From the NCBI RefSeq assembly GCF_022347765.1, contig NZ_JAKRFZ010000003.1, forward strand, positions 62,001 to 126,000: DNA of 64,000 nucleotides. Reading direction: 5' to 3'. Below are positions 47,489 to 57,737 of this stretch, in pieces. The stretch's first letter is position 1; each line of letters opens with the position of its first letter. This DNA comes from Pseudoalteromonas sp. OOF1S-7 (lineage in GTDB: Bacteria; Pseudomonadota; Gammaproteobacteria; Enterobacterales; Alteromonadaceae). The notes beneath the pieces are model-generated. The model saw only the letters and a list, made by a program, of their open reading frames with translations. It did no database searches and was not told the DNA's origin. The position numbers and the translations under genes were made by a program.

Positions 47489-48703
47489 ATGAAATTACCG
47501 ATATATTTAGATTATGCAGCGACCACTCCGGTTGATCAGCGTGTTGCAGACGAAATGATGCAGTGCCTGACAATGGATGGTAATTTTGGTAATCCAGCCT
47601 CACGTTCGCACCGTTTCGGGTGGCAGGCAGAGGAACTGATTGACCAGGCGCGTAACGATATCGCTGATTTGATCAACGCGGATCCACGTGAAATTGTCTT
47701 CACCTCAGGGGCAACAGAATCAAATAACCTGGCAATCAAAGGTGCGGCTAATTTCTATCAAAAGAAAGGCAAGCACGTCATTACTGTTAAGACCGAACAC
47801 AAAGCTGTGCTGGATACCTGTCGTGAACTAGAGCGCCAGGGCTTCGATGTCACTTATATGGAAGTCGAGGAAAACGGCCTGCTGGATCTGAAAAAGCTAG
47901 AAGCAGCAATCCGCGAAGACACCATTCTGATCAGCGTTATGCACGTGAATAACGAGCTGGGTGTGATTCAGGATATCACCACCATCGGTGAGATGTGTCG
48001 CGAGCGCAAAATCATGTTCCACGTCGATGCCGCGCAAAGTGCCGGTAAAGTACAGATCGACCTGCAACAGCTGAAAGTAGATTTCATGTCTTTCTCTGGT
48101 CACAAAGTATACGGTCCTAAAGGGATTGGCGCACTGTATGTCCGTCGTAAGCCGCGTGCACGCCTTGAAGCGCAAATGCACGGTGGTGGCCACGAACGTG
48201 GTATGCGTTCAGGTACACTGGCAACCCATCAAATCGTGGGCATGGGTGCAGCTTTCCGTGTTGCTAAAGAAGATTTCGAAAAAGATCATGCCCACATCAG
48301 CACGCTGCGCAAGCGTTTGCTGGACGGCGTGATGGATATGGAAGAAGTGTATTTCAACGGTGCGATTGACCAGTCCGTACCTGGCATTGTTAACCTGAGC
48401 TTCAACTTTGTTGAAGGTGAGTCGCTACTGATGGCGGTTAAGGACATTGCCGTATCATCGGGGTCAGCGTGTACTTCAGCAAGCCTGGAGCCGTCTTATG
48501 TATTGCGTGCCCTGGGTCGCAACGATGAACTGGCACACAGTTCTATTCGTTTTAGCATTGGCCGTTTTACTACTGAAGAAGAAATCGATTATACCGTTAA
48601 GCTCATTAAAGACTCGATTGGTCGTCTGCGTGAGATGTCACCGCTGTGGGAAATGTTCAAAGATGGCGTGGACTTAGATGCAGTTGAATGGGCACACCAT
48701 TAA
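47489..48703 (+). CDS. iscS: Cysteine desulfurase IscS
   Basis: IscS takes sulfur from cysteine to build Fe-S clusters and to feed tRNA thiolation. PLP-binding lysine is in [12 protein letters not shown], and the persulfide cysteine in [14 protein letters not shown]. The length is 404 from the ATG at 47489, equal to E. coli; the start has GGAG eight bases upstream. The open frame is longer, to 47453, but overlaps iscR. Confidence 0.97.
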   Translation: MKLPIYLDYAATTPVDQRVADEMMQCLTMDGNFGNPASRSHRFGWQAEELIDQARNDIADLINADPREIVFTSGATESNNLAIKGAANFYQKKGKHVITVKTEHKAVLDTCRELERQGFDVTYMEVEENGLLDLKKLEAAIREDTILISVMHVNNELGVIQDITTIGEMCRERKIMFHVDAAQSAGKVQIDLQQLKVDFMSFSGHKVYGPKGIGALYVRRKPRARLEAQMHGGGHERGMRSGTLATHQIVGMGAAFRVAKEDFEKDHAHISTLRKRLLDGVMDMEEVYFNGAIDQSVPGIVNLSFNFVEGESLLMAVKDIAVSSGSACTSASLEPSYVLRALGRNDELAHSSIRFSIGRFTTEEEIDYTVKLIKDSIGRLREMSPLWEMFKDGVDLDAVEWAHH

Positions 48704-48756
48704 GCAAATCCGTGTATAGCAAGTTAATACTATAGGCAGGTAGTGAGGAAAGAATT

Positions 48757-49140
48757 ATGGCGTACAGTAACAAAGTAATTGACCACGTGGAAAACCCACG
48801 TAACGTGGGTTCATTAGACAAGAATGATCCGAGTGTCGCAACGGGTATGGTTGGCGCACCGGCCTGTGGCGATGTGATGAAGCTACAGATCAAAGTATCT
48901 GGTGAAGGTATCATCGAAGATGCGAAATTCAAAACCTACGGCTGTGGTAGTGCCATTGCGTCATCGTCGCTGGTGACTGAGTGGGTGAAGGGCAAGACGC
49001 TTGACGAAGCCGGTGAAATCAAGAACACCGATATCAGCGCCGAACTAGAGTTGCCACCAGTGAAAATCCACTGTTCAATTCTGGCAGAAGACGCAATTCA
49101 GGCTGCTATCGCAGACTACAAGAGTAAACAGGCAAAGTAA
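48757..49140 (+). CDS. iscU: Fe-S cluster scaffold protein IscU
   Basis: Clusters are assembled on IscU before delivery. The three cluster cysteines are present in GAPACGDVM, YGCGSAIASSS and KIHCSILAEDAI. The HscA-recognition motif LPPVK is also there. The length is 127 (E. coli 128). It follows iscS with 53 bases between and a good GAGGAA site. Confidence 0.97.
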   Translation: MAYSNKVIDHVENPRNVGSLDKNDPSVATGMVGAPACGDVMKLQIKVSGEGIIEDAKFKTYGCGSAIASSSLVTEWVKGKTLDEAGEIKNTDISAELELPPVKIHCSILAEDAIQAAIADYKSKQAK

Positions 49141-49149
49141 GAGATAACT

Positions 49150-49473
49150 ATGGCAGTGACACTGACAGAGTCGGCAGCAGGCCGAGTACAGACTTTTTTG
49201 GCCAACCGCGGTAAAGGCATTGGACTGAGAGTCGGCATTAAAACGACCGGCTGTTCAGGTCTTGCCTATGTACTTGAGTTTGTCGATGAACTGGATGAAG
49301 GCGATGAGGTCTTTGAAGAAAAGGGCGTCAAGCTCATCGTCGATGCCAAGAGCTTAGTTTATATCGACGGTACTGAGCTAGACTACACCAAAGAAGGTCT
49401 GAATGAAGGGTTTAAGTTCAATAACCCGAATCAAAAGGACGAGTGTGGCTGCGGCGAAAGTTTCACCGTTTAA
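49150..49473 (+). CDS. iscA: A-type Fe-S carrier IscA
   Basis: IscA passes [4Fe-4S] clusters to target enzymes. The three conserved cysteines are in TTGCSGLAY and the C-terminal CGCGESF. The length is 107, the same as E. coli. It starts nine bases after iscU. A hairpin follows the stop, before hscB. Confidence 0.96.
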   Translation: MAVTLTESAAGRVQTFLANRGKGIGLRVGIKTTGCSGLAYVLEFVDELDEGDEVFEEKGVKLIVDAKSLVYIDGTELDYTKEGLNEGFKFNNPNQKDECGCGESFTV

Positions 49474-49496
49474 TCTCTCTTGTGATTAATAATTCT

Positions 49497-49520
49497 AAAG
49501 CCCTGCCTTGGTAGGGCTTT
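49497..49520 (+). terminator. Hairpin between iscA and hscB, possible attenuator
   Basis: AAAGCCCT-GCCTTGGT-AGGGCTTT is a strong stem, but the bases after it (GCTGTATT) make a poor U tract. It may reduce or stabilise rather than stop transcription into hscB. Confidence 0.6.
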
Positions 49521-49536
49521 GCTGTATTGGATGCGT

Positions 49537-50061
49537 ATGCGATATTTTGAATTATTCGATTTACCTGTCAGCTATCAGGTTGACCTGAACGTTTTAAACC
49601 AGCGTTATCTTGACCTGCAACGCGCGGTTCACCCTGACAAGTTTGCCCATCTTGGCGAACGCGAAAAACGGTTAGCGGTGCAACAAACTGCAGAGATCAA
49701 TGACGCACTGGCGGTGCTGAAACACCCGCTAAAGCGTGCAGAGTACATGTTGAGTGAGCGCGGTGTGGATATTCGTGCCGAGCAACAAACCCTGCAGGAT
49801 CCGGCCTTTCTGATGCAGCAAATGGAGCTGCGCGAGGCACTGGAAGATATCCAGCATAGTGGCGACCCTGAAGCTGAAATCGAGTCATTTGAAGCGCAAG
49901 CCAAACAGCTAGAGCAGCAGTATAGTACTGGTCTGGGTGAGCTTTTAGCGAGCAGCGACGAAAGTGACCTGCATCGCGCGGCGGATCATATTCGCAAACT
50001 TAAGTTTGTTTATAAGTTGAAAGACGAGTTGTCTCGAATTGAAGACAGCCTGTTCGACTGA
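49537..50061 (+). CDS. hscB: Fe-S co-chaperone HscB
   Basis: HscB is the J-domain protein that brings IscU to HscA. The J domain occupies about residues 1-75, with the HPD motif in AVHPDKFA, and a three-helix C-terminal domain follows. The start is unclear: ATGs at 49519 (possibly non-ATG), 49531 and 49537 are in frame. The one at 49537 gives MRYFELFDLP, close to E. coli MDYFTLFGLP, and 174 residues against the 171 of E. coli. Confidence 0.93.
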   Translation: MRYFELFDLPVSYQVDLNVLNQRYLDLQRAVHPDKFAHLGEREKRLAVQQTAEINDALAVLKHPLKRAEYMLSERGVDIRAEQQTLQDPAFLMQQMELREALEDIQHSGDPEAEIESFEAQAKQLEQQYSTGLGELLASSDESDLHRAADHIRKLKFVYKLKDELSRIEDSLFD

Positions 50062-50121
50062 TTGATACGGTGTGGCTGCCTATTGCAGCGACAACCAGCT
50101 TCACCAAAGTGAAAGAGCATT

Positions 50122-51984
50122 ATGGCATTATTGCAAATTGCTGAGCCGGGGCAGAGCGCGGCACCTCATGAACATAAACTAGCCATCGGGATAGACCTGG
50201 GAACCACCAACTCGTTGGTTGCTACGGTCCAAAGTGGCGAAACCAAAACCCTGACCGACATCAATGGCGAGGCGATGTTGCCCTCTGTGGTTCGTTATCA
50301 CGGTGAGCAGGTAAGTGTTGGTCAGTCGGCGCAGCAAGAAGCGGCACTGGATCCGGAAAATACGCTGATCTCAGTAAAGCGCTTTTTGGGTAAAACGGCC
50401 GAAGAAATTGCCAGCAGCTATGGTCAGCTCCCTTACACCTTTGTTGAGCATCAAGGCAGCCTGGCGGTTCAGACCTGTGCGGGCCCTGTCAGTCCGGTTC
50501 AGGCATCGGCTGAAATACTCAAATCACTCCATCAGCGCGCGGTTGAAAGCTTTGGTGGTGAGGATGTGATGGGGGCAGTGATCACGGTACCGGCCTATTT
50601 TGATGATGCACAGCGTCAGAGCACCAAAGACGCTGCTGAAATTGCGGGTCTTAAAGTACTTCGCCTACTGAATGAGCCAACCGCAGCGGCGGTGGCTTAT
50701 GGCCTGGATTCAGGTCAGGAAGGCGTCATTGCCGTTTATGATTTAGGCGGTGGTACTTTTGATATTTCTATCCTGCGTCTGAATAAAGGGGTATTTGAAG
50801 TGCTGGCCACCGGCGGCGATTCAAGCCTGGGCGGTGACGACTTTGATGCGCTGCTGGTGAGCACTTTTAAACAGCAAACCGGATTAACCGACCTGACTGC
50901 CAAAGAGCTGCGCCTGTTCATCAACAAAGCCAAGGCGTGTAAAGAAGCGCTGACCAGCTATGAAACGGTGAACGTGAAGTTGCCTGTGCGCGAGCAGGAA
51001 TTCACTGTGACCATTACCCAAGCTCAGTTTGCGGACCTGGCAGAGGAATTGGTTAAGAAAACATTGCGTTCGTGCCGCCGCGCGCTCAAAGATGCAGGCG
51101 TTGAAAAAGAACAGGTGCTGGAAGTGGTGATGGTCGGTGGTTCAACCCGAATGCCGGTGATCCGCAGCGCCGTTGAAACCTTCTTTGCCAAGCCGCCTTT
51201 GACGTCGATTGACCCTGACAGAGTGGTTGCACTGGGTGCTGCAATTCAGGCGGATATTCTGGTCGGCAACAAGCCGGATTCGGATATGCTGTTGCTGGAT
51301 GTGTTGCCATTGTCGTTAGGCCTTGAGACCATGGGTGGGCTGGTTGAGAAGATCATTCCACGTAATACCACCATACCGGTTGCCCGTGCGCAGGAATTTA
51401 CCACCTTTAAAGATGGTCAGACGGCCATGTCACTGCATGTGTTGCAGGGCGAACGAGAGCTGGTTGATGACTGTCGCTCTTTGGCCAAGTTCAGTCTTAA
51501 AGGCATTCCGCCCATGGCGGCTGGTGCGGCACATATTCGCGTCACCTTTAAGGTCGATGCAGATGGTCTTCTGAGTGTCTCTGCGATGGAAAAATCCACA
51601 GAAGTACAGGCTGAAATTCAGGTCAAACCGTCATTTGGTCTGAGCGACGATCAGGTGGCGCAAATGCTCAAAGAGTCTATGAGCAATGCCAAAGAAGATA
51701 TGCAGGCGCGTATGCTCAAAGAACAGCAGGTTGAAGCGCTGCGTGTACTGGAAGCACTGGAAGCCTCACTGGCGACAGACAGCGAGCTGCTTAATGAGCA
51801 AGAGCTGGCTGCACTGCGCAGTGCTATGGCGGAGCTTGACAAAGCACGCTTAACGGCCACCGATCCACAAGCGATCAAAGCGGCAATCGAACAGGTGGAT
51901 GAAGCAAGCAGTGAGTTTGCATCACGCCGTATGGATGTATCAATTAAACACGCACTGCAAGGTCAGTCGGTAGACGAGGTGTAA
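50122..51984 (+). CDS. hscA: Fe-S assembly Hsp70 chaperone HscA
   Basis: HscA is an Hsp70 specialised for releasing clusters from IscU. The ATPase domain shows [26 protein letters not shown] and VGGSTRMP. The substrate-binding domain begins near residue 385 ([16 protein letters not shown]). The length is 620 (E. coli 616). It sits between hscB and fdx with only one base before fdx. Confidence 0.97.
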   Translation: MALLQIAEPGQSAAPHEHKLAIGIDLGTTNSLVATVQSGETKTLTDINGEAMLPSVVRYHGEQVSVGQSAQQEAALDPENTLISVKRFLGKTAEEIASSYGQLPYTFVEHQGSLAVQTCAGPVSPVQASAEILKSLHQRAVESFGGEDVMGAVITVPAYFDDAQRQSTKDAAEIAGLKVLRLLNEPTAAAVAYGLDSGQEGVIAVYDLGGGTFDISILRLNKGVFEVLATGGDSSLGGDDFDALLVSTFKQQTGLTDLTAKELRLFINKAKACKEALTSYETVNVKLPVREQEFTVTITQAQFADLAEELVKKTLRSCRRALKDAGVEKEQVLEVVMVGGSTRMPVIRSAVETFFAKPPLTSIDPDRVVALGAAIQADILVGNKPDSDMLLLDVLPLSLGLETMGGLVEKIIPRNTTIPVARAQEFTTFKDGQTAMSLHVLQGERELVDDCRSLAKFSLKGIPPMAAGAAHIRVTFKVDADGLLSVSAMEKSTEVQAEIQVKPSFGLSDDQVAQMLKESMSNAKEDMQARMLKEQQVEALRVLEALEASLATDSELLNEQELAALRSAMAELDKARLTATDPQAIKAAIEQVDEASSEFASRRMDVSIKHALQGQSVDEV

Positions 51985-51985
51985 T

Positions 51986-52324
51986 ATGCCACAGATTATC
52001 TTTTTACCCCATGAAGAACTTTGCCCGGAAGGGGCTGCCATTGAGGCTGAATCAGGCAAAACCGTACTGGATGTGGCGCTGAAAAATGGCATCAGCATTC
52101 CGCATGCCTGTGAAAAATCCTGTGCCTGTACGACCTGTCACGTGGTGATCCGTGAGGGGTTTGACTCGCTTGAAGAAAGCGATGAGCTGGAAGACGATAT
52201 GCTGGATAAGGCCTGGGGGTTAGAGGCAGAATCCCGGCTGGGTTGTCAGGCGGTGATTGCCGACGAGGACCTGGTTGTGGAAATCCCTAAATACAATCTC
52301 AATATCGTCAACGAAGAACACTAA
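51986..52324 (+). CDS. fdx: [2Fe-2S] ferredoxin of the Isc system
   Basis: Fdx supplies electrons for cluster assembly. The four ligands are in ACEKSCACTTCHVV (three cysteines in C-x5-C-x2-C spacing) and LGCQAVI. The length is 112 (E. coli 111). A strong terminator follows directly, and iscX, usually the next gene in E. coli, is not present here. Confidence 0.97.
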   Translation: MPQIIFLPHEELCPEGAAIEAESGKTVLDVALKNGISIPHACEKSCACTTCHVVIREGFDSLEESDELEDDMLDKAWGLEAESRLGCQAVIADEDLVVEIPKYNLNIVNEEH

Positions 52325-52333
52325 TCTTTGCTG

Positions 52334-52362
52334 AAACAGGGCCGCATAATGCGGCCCTGTTT
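52334..52362 (+). terminator. Rho-independent terminator of the isc operon
   Basis: AAACAGGGCCGC-ATAAT-GCGGCCCTGTTT has a perfect 12-bp stem with a short T end. Confidence 0.85.
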
Positions 52363-52384
52363 AGTTATGGAAGGAGCGCTTGCT

Positions 52385-53821
52385 ATGACACTTATCACCG
52401 AACAAGCCCATTCCTGGGTGAATGGCAATCCCTGGCAATCACAGCGGCAGTTAACGGTCCATAACCCGGCTAACGATGTGCCCATTGCGACTGTTTCCAT
52501 TGCCGACCACGAGGCGGCAGAGCAGGCACTGAATGCCGCACAGGCTTGTTTCGACATCCTCAAACAGCGCCCGGCCCAGCAGCGGGCAGAGGTGTTGTTG
52601 CGCTGGTACCACCTTATACTGGACCATCAGGCTGCACTGGCAGAGCTGATGACCACTGAGCAGGGAAAACCGCTCAGTGAAGCACTGGCCGAAGTCAGAT
52701 ATGCGGCGGGATTCGTGCAGTGGTTTGCTGAAGAGGCCCGGCGTGCCTATGGGGAGGTGATCCCATCGCATAGTGCAGGCCATCAGCTGATAACAGTAAA
52801 ACAGCCGATAGGTGTCGTGCTGGGGATCACGCCCTGGAATTTTCCACTGGCTATGATCACCCGTAAAGTGGCACCCGCTTATGCCGCTGGCTGTCCGTTT
52901 ATTCTTAAACCTTCCGAAGAGACACCACTCAGTGCCATTGCGCTGGCAAAACTGGCGTTGGAGGCCGGATTTGAAAGCGCCGCTTTTCAGGTTCTGGTGA
53001 GCGACGATGCGGCGGCGCTGGTTGCCCCTTTACTGGCCAGTCCGGTGGTGCGTAAACTGACCTTCACCGGCTCTACAGCGGTGGGTAAAAAGCTGCTGGC
53101 ACTCAGTGCCGATACGGTAAAGCGCACTTCAATGGAACTGGGTGGCAATGCGCCCTTTATTGTGTTCTCCAGTGCTGATGTGCACGAGGCTGTGGCTGGT
53201 TTGATGATTGCTAAGTTCAGAAATGGTGGCCAAACTTGTGTGGCAGCCAATCGGGTTTTCGTCCATCAGGATATCCATGAAGCGTTCACAGATGCACTCA
53301 TTGAGGCGGTCGAGAAACTGCGAGTCGGTGACGGATTAGAGGCGAACACGGATATCGGGCCACTGATCAATGCGAAGGCCAAAGATAAGGCCGAATACTT
53401 GGTTGAGGATGCGCTTAGCAAAGGTGCTCAGCGGGTGTTCCAGGGAACAGCAGGCGCTGGTCACTTTATGGCACCGACGATTTTGCGGGGTGTCAGCGAA
53501 AAGATGGACATTTACCATCAGGAGATTTTTGCGCCGGTGGTCAGTATCATTGCATTTAGTGATGAATCCAGTGTTGTGCGTCAGGCAAATGATGTAAAAG
53601 AAGGGCTTGCCGCTTACTTCTATTCTCAGGATGTGTCTCAGATCCATCGGGTGTCGATGGCGCTTGAATACGGCATGGTCGGGATCAACGAAGGCGCAAT
53701 TTCAAATCCGGTTGCGCCCTTTGGTGGCGTAAAGCAATCTGGACTGGGGCGTGAGGGGGCCAAAGAGGGACTCCAGGAGTTTCTGGAAAGCAAATACCTG
53801 TGCCAGAAGTTTTCTAGCTGA
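52385..53821 (+). CDS. NAD(P)-dependent succinate-semialdehyde dehydrogenase family protein
   Basis: An aldehyde dehydrogenase of 478 residues: GITPWNFPLAMITRKVAPA (NAD site), the catalytic glutamate in ELGGNAPFIVF, and the catalytic cysteine in NGGQTCVAANR. The overall sequence (TEQGKPLSEALAEV, APFGGVKQSGLGREG) resembles GabD-type succinate-semialdehyde dehydrogenase. The open frame extends to 52328, but the ATG at 52385 has AAGGAG nine bases upstream. No GABA genes are adjacent, so the exact aldehyde remains open. Confidence 0.88.
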   Translation: MTLITEQAHSWVNGNPWQSQRQLTVHNPANDVPIATVSIADHEAAEQALNAAQACFDILKQRPAQQRAEVLLRWYHLILDHQAALAELMTTEQGKPLSEALAEVRYAAGFVQWFAEEARRAYGEVIPSHSAGHQLITVKQPIGVVLGITPWNFPLAMITRKVAPAYAAGCPFILKPSEETPLSAIALAKLALEAGFESAAFQVLVSDDAAALVAPLLASPVVRKLTFTGSTAVGKKLLALSADTVKRTSMELGGNAPFIVFSSADVHEAVAGLMIAKFRNGGQTCVAANRVFVHQDIHEAFTDALIEAVEKLRVGDGLEANTDIGPLINAKAKDKAEYLVEDALSKGAQRVFQGTAGAGHFMAPTILRGVSEKMDIYHQEIFAPVVSIIAFSDESSVVRQANDVKEGLAAYFYSQDVSQIHRVSMALEYGMVGINEGAISNPVAPFGGVKQSGLGREGAKEGLQEFLESKYLCQKFSS

Positions 53822-53823
53822 TT

Positions 53824-53844
53824 GTTCCGTATACTGGAACTTTT
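53824..53844 (+). terminator. Probable terminator of the semialdehyde dehydrogenase gene
   Basis: GTTCC-GTATACT-GGAAC is followed by TTTTCTCT; the stem is short. Confidence 0.5.
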
Positions 53845-54054
53845 CTCTGGTTCAGGTGAGTATGATGCGGATAAAACCATCACTTTATCCGCGGTGTCTT
53901 TCGATTATTGTTAACAATATCAGGTGGTTAACCTTCTGCTTTTGATTTTTTCTGGTCTTGTTCAGTACCTGTCTGCTATCGCACTTTTTACAACGACTTT
54001 TAATTTATGTCGAAGCTATGTACACTAGCCGTTTAATTTTTGAGTGGCTGGAAA

Positions 54055-54945
54055 ATGTCTATGTACAAGGGGAAGGAACCGACTCTGGTGATCCTGGCGG
54101 CAGGCCTGGGCACCCGGTTTGGTGGCAATAAGCAAATCGCGCAATTGCCAGACTTTAACTGTACTATCATGGAACTGAGTATTCAGGATGCCTATGCCGC
54201 CGGAGTACGTCATCTGGTGCTGGTGATTAACCGTCAGGTTCGTCCGCTGATAGAGCAACAGACTTTGCCGCGCTTACCCACCGCTTTGCAGGTAGACCTG
54301 GTTGAGCAGGCCGTTGATAATCTACCTTCGCGCTTTGCCAGTAAAGCGCTATCGCGTGAGAAGCCCTGGGGGACCGGGCATGCGTTGTTATGCGCAAAAC
54401 CTTATATACCCGGGGCTGCGATAGTGATCACGGCGGATGATTATTATGGTCCAGGTGCTTATGTGCAGCTTGTCCGACATTTTGCTGATGCAGGACAAAA
54501 TGATATGGCCATTGTGGGCTATCCGCTGGCACAAACTTTGTCACAACAAGGTGGCGTAAATCGCGGAATATGCCAAACTCAAGATGATTACTTACTTGAA
54601 GTTGTTGAATATTTGGATATTCAACAAGATAGCACGGCTTTGTCAGGGGTTGCGCCTGATGGCAAGCGTGTAAACTTATCGGGCACCGCACTGGCTTCTA
54701 TGACTTGCTGGGGCGTTACACAAACGCTGTTAAAGCAGCTGGAGATCGAATTTTCCCAGTTTCTAGAAAGTTATGACAGCGATGTCAAAAGCGAGTATTA
54801 TTTGCCTGATTGTATCCAAAGCTGTATTCAGCAAGCGCTATTTCAGATCAGGGTTTATAGTGCATGTGATCGCTGGTTTGGTATCACCTATAAAGAAGAA
54901 TTAAAGAGTGTCTCAGGATTATTATATGAACTACGTCACGGATGA
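54055..54945 (+). CDS. Sugar-phosphate nucleotidyltransferase-like protein
   Basis: The N-terminal signature LVILAAGLGTRFGGNKQI is that of the NTP-transferase family, which makes nucleotide sugars from sugar-1-phosphates. Further support comes from KPWGTGHALLCAKPYI and the acidic pair in ITADDYYGP, which would bind the metal. The length is about 296. The ORF can be extended to a TTG at 54040; the ATG at 54055 has a weak site. It is followed by a NahK-like kinase whose reading frame begins within 45 bases of its stop, so they probably form a two-step pathway. Confidence 0.8.
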   Translation: MSMYKGKEPTLVILAAGLGTRFGGNKQIAQLPDFNCTIMELSIQDAYAAGVRHLVLVINRQVRPLIEQQTLPRLPTALQVDLVEQAVDNLPSRFASKALSREKPWGTGHALLCAKPYIPGAAIVITADDYYGPGAYVQLVRHFADAGQNDMAIVGYPLAQTLSQQGGVNRGICQTQDDYLLEVVEYLDIQQDSTALSGVAPDGKRVNLSGTALASMTCWGVTQTLLKQLEIEFSQFLESYDSDVKSEYYLPDCIQSCIQQALFQIRVYSACDRWFGITYKEELKSVSGLLYELRHG

Positions 54946-54988
54946 GCCTATCACCTGCCACCATATAGAAAGTGGCAATGAGGTAACA

Positions 54989-56062
54989 ATGAAAAATCGT
55001 GTAATTGCAGAGGTCTTGTCGCAGCAATTTGGCTTGCAGGGCGAGTCTGTTTCTCTACGTCCTATCGGTAATGGACATATTAATACAACGATGTTGCTAA
55101 AAAACAAGCAGCGCGCTTTGGTTGTGCAAAAACTCAATACCGGTGTTTTTCCAGAGCCTGAGCAATTAGTAACAAATGCCAGAAAAATAGAGCAACACTT
55201 GGTAAGCAAAGCACGTGACGGTGACTATGAACTGGCGATCATTCGCCACGTACCGACTCTAAAAGGTGAGTATCTTGTGCACATTGAAGGTGAAGTCTGG
55301 CGTGCACTGGAGTTCATTGGGGGCAGTTATAGTGAAGATGTGGTCGACACTGAAATCAAAGCGAAAGTCGCGGCCAATGCATTTGGTCAGTTTGCAGCGG
55401 CATTAGATGACTTTGATGCAACACAGTTACATCATGTGATCCCGGACTTTCATAATCTCGCTATGCGTATAGAGAAATTTGAGGAGACACTCAGCCAGGA
55501 TCCTCAGGGGCGTGCAGCCTTGTGTCAGGCAGAAATTGCTTTTTGCCGGGCGCAGTTTTCGCTTGCTCAGGAAGTTGAGGATGTCGAAGCGCAATTACCG
55601 CTGCGAGCTTGTCATAACGATACTAAGATCAACAATATGTTGTTCTGTTCAGAGTCAAATAATGCACGTGCGGTGATTGATCTGGACACCTGCATGCCTG
55701 GTTACTGGCTCTATGATTTTGGTGATATGGTCAGAACATTTTGCTCTCCTGAAGCGGAAGATTCAACCAACCTGGCTAATGTCCGGGTACGTGAGGAAAT
55801 TTTTGCGGCTTTGGTGAAGGGATATAAAGGACCTTTATCGGCCAGTCTGACAGACACCGAGAAGCAGAGTTTTATACTGGGTGCGAAAGTCATGCCGTTT
55901 ATGATTGGCCTGCGATTTTTGACGGATTACCTTGATGGTGATAACTACTTTGCCACCAAGCACGCGGAGCATAATCTACAGCGAGCGCAAAATCAGTTTG
56001 CGCTCTACCAGGATATTGTCGCCAAGCAAGACCAGCTAAGCGCCATTATGTCGAAAATATAA
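54989..56062 (+). CDS. NahK-like N-acetylhexosamine 1-kinase / aminoglycoside-phosphotransferase-fold kinase
   Basis: The fold is that of APH kinases: catalytic loop HNDTKINNML, then VIDLDTCMPGYWLYDFGDMVRT as the metal-binding segment. QKLNTGVFPEPEQLVTNA in outline and this combination match NahK-type N-acetylhexosamine 1-kinases, which make GlcNAc-1-P or GalNAc-1-P, as I recall. The length is 357 from the ATG at 54989, which has GAGG six bases upstream. An alternative ATG at 54926 would overlap the nucleotidyltransferase gene. Transcription ends at a terminator near 56123. Confidence 0.78.
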   Translation: MKNRVIAEVLSQQFGLQGESVSLRPIGNGHINTTMLLKNKQRALVVQKLNTGVFPEPEQLVTNARKIEQHLVSKARDGDYELAIIRHVPTLKGEYLVHIEGEVWRALEFIGGSYSEDVVDTEIKAKVAANAFGQFAAALDDFDATQLHHVIPDFHNLAMRIEKFEETLSQDPQGRAALCQAEIAFCRAQFSLAQEVEDVEAQLPLRACHNDTKINNMLFCSESNNARAVIDLDTCMPGYWLYDFGDMVRTFCSPEAEDSTNLANVRVREEIFAALVKGYKGPLSASLTDTEKQSFILGAKVMPFMIGLRFLTDYLDGDNYFATKHAEHNLQRAQNQFALYQDIVAKQDQLSAIMSKI

Positions 56063-56122
56063 GTCCACAAGTCATAATCCATCGGCACGACAGGTGGTTT
56101 TGGTTGGTTGTACCCTATCAGT

Positions 56123-56148
56123 AAAAAGCGCCGAAACGCGCTTTTTTT
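56123..56148 (+). terminator. Rho-independent terminator after the kinase gene
   Basis: AAAAAGCGC-CGAAAC-GCGCTTTTTTT. Confidence 0.85.
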
Positions 56149-56259
56149 ATGGCTAACAGAAAACTCTGTACCGATTAAATATCTATTTGTCGCAATGTTT
56201 TTGCAACGCAGAATACAATCCGTTAGCGTGCAGAGGACGTATCTTCGAGGACAATAATA

Positions 56260-57636
56260 ATGACAAATTTAAATCGCCGTGATTTTCTCAAGGCAGCGGG
56301 CGTTGCGGCGGCCGCCGGGGTCGTTTCAGGTTGTACACAAACTAACGTGGATCCGGTGCAGGCCGTCCCTGAGCGGCAGGGGAAATCCGTGATTGGGCTG
56401 ATTGCGCCAAAAATGGAGCGCGTACGAGTTGGCTTTATCGGGGTCGGTCAGCGGGGCTATGGTCATGTAAAACGTATGAGCCATATTGAAGGCGCAGACA
56501 TTGTTGCCCTATGTGACACGCATGATGAAGTGTTGCAGCGCTCGGCGAGTTATTTAGCGGGGCGAGGAATGAAGGTGCCGGCCTTATATCAGGGCTCTGA
56601 ATTTGCGTACCGTGAAATGCTTGCCCGGGACGATATTGACATCGTGATTATTTCAACCCCGTGGCGCTGGCATGCCCCAATGGCTGTGGATACCATGGAA
56701 AGTGGCAAGCATGCGTTTGTCGAGGTGCCACTGGCCCTGACAGTTGAAGAGATGTGGCAGCTGGTCGATACCGCCGAGCGGACCCAGAAAAACTGTATGA
56801 TGATGGAAAACGTCAACTATGGTCGCGACGAGTTGATGGTGCTGAATATGGTGCGACAGGGGTTGTTTGGGGAGCTATTGCACGGCGAAGCCGCCTATAT
56901 CCATGAACTGCGCTGGCAGATGAAAGAGCTGGAACACAAAACCGGCTCCTGGCGTACGCAGTGGCACACTAAACGCAATGGTAATCTCTATCCCACTCAT
57001 GGTCTTGGCCCGGTTTCTCAGTATATGAATATCAACCGGGGCGACCGGTTTGATTATCTGACGTCCATGAGCTCCCCGGCACTAGGCCGTGCGGCTTATG
57101 CTGCGCGTGAGTTTGCGCCGGACCATCAGCGCAACCAGTGGCGATATGTGGCCGGGGATATGAATACCACTTTGGTAAAAACGGTTAAAGGACGCTCTAT
57201 CATGATCCAGCATGATACGACGACGCCGCGCCCTTACTCCCGACACAACCTGATCCAGGGTACCAATGGGGTGTTTGCCGGGTTCCCGAATCGCATTGCA
57301 CTGGAACAGGGCGGCACAAAGTCGTTTCATGAGTGGGATGAAGATATGAGCGCCTGGTATGCCAAATACGATCATCCTCTGTGGTTAAAAATGGGGGCCG
57401 AAGCGGAACGTAACGGCGGTCATGGTGGTATGGACTTTTTAATGTTCTGGCGGATGATCTATTGTCTGCGAAACGGTGAACCTTTGGATCAGGATGTCTA
57501 TGATGGCGCCGCCTGGTCTGTGATCTCGCCCTTGTCAGCAATATCGGTCGCTAATCGCAGTGAGTCAGTCACCATTCCGGACTTTACCCGAGGGGCCTGG
57601 CAAAGTGCACAGCCTCTGGGGATCGTCGGCGCCTAG
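56260..57636 (+). CDS. Tat-exported Gfo/Idh/MocA-type glycosidase (GH109-like)
   Basis: A twin-arginine signal ([16 protein letters not shown]) with a following cysteine (VSGC) suggests Tat export and perhaps lipidation. An NAD-binding Rossmann domain follows ([15 protein letters not shown]), then an oxidoreductase-like C-terminal domain. The run [20 protein letters not shown] and [21 protein letters not shown] in outline agree with GH109 alpha-N-acetylgalactosaminidases, which use bound NAD to split the sugar bond. The length of 458 is normal. A terminator separates it from the kinase gene, so it has its own promoter. Confidence 0.82.
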   Translation: MTNLNRRDFLKAAGVAAAAGVVSGCTQTNVDPVQAVPERQGKSVIGLIAPKMERVRVGFIGVGQRGYGHVKRMSHIEGADIVALCDTHDEVLQRSASYLAGRGMKVPALYQGSEFAYREMLARDDIDIVIISTPWRWHAPMAVDTMESGKHAFVEVPLALTVEEMWQLVDTAERTQKNCMMMENVNYGRDELMVLNMVRQGLFGELLHGEAAYIHELRWQMKELEHKTGSWRTQWHTKRNGNLYPTHGLGPVSQYMNINRGDRFDYLTSMSSPALGRAAYAAREFAPDHQRNQWRYVAGDMNTTLVKTVKGRSIMIQHDTTTPRPYSRHNLIQGTNGVFAGFPNRIALEQGGTKSFHEWDEDMSAWYAKYDHPLWLKMGAEAERNGGHGGMDFLMFWRMIYCLRNGEPLDQDVYDGAAWSVISPLSAISVANRSESVTIPDFTRGAWQSAQPLGIVGA

Positions 57637-57737
57637 CAGTGTGTCTTCGGCACAGATCATTCCGGTTAGGTATGATACAATCGACAGGCCCTCATGCGGG
57701 GCCCGTTTCAGGTTGATACTCATACCCGGAGGTAGAT

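Noticed and set aside
57655..57737. Possible TPP riboswitch before the vitamin operon
   Set aside because: The conserved CTGAGA and ACCTGAT blocks are absent; only a simple GGCCC/GGGCC hairpin is visible.
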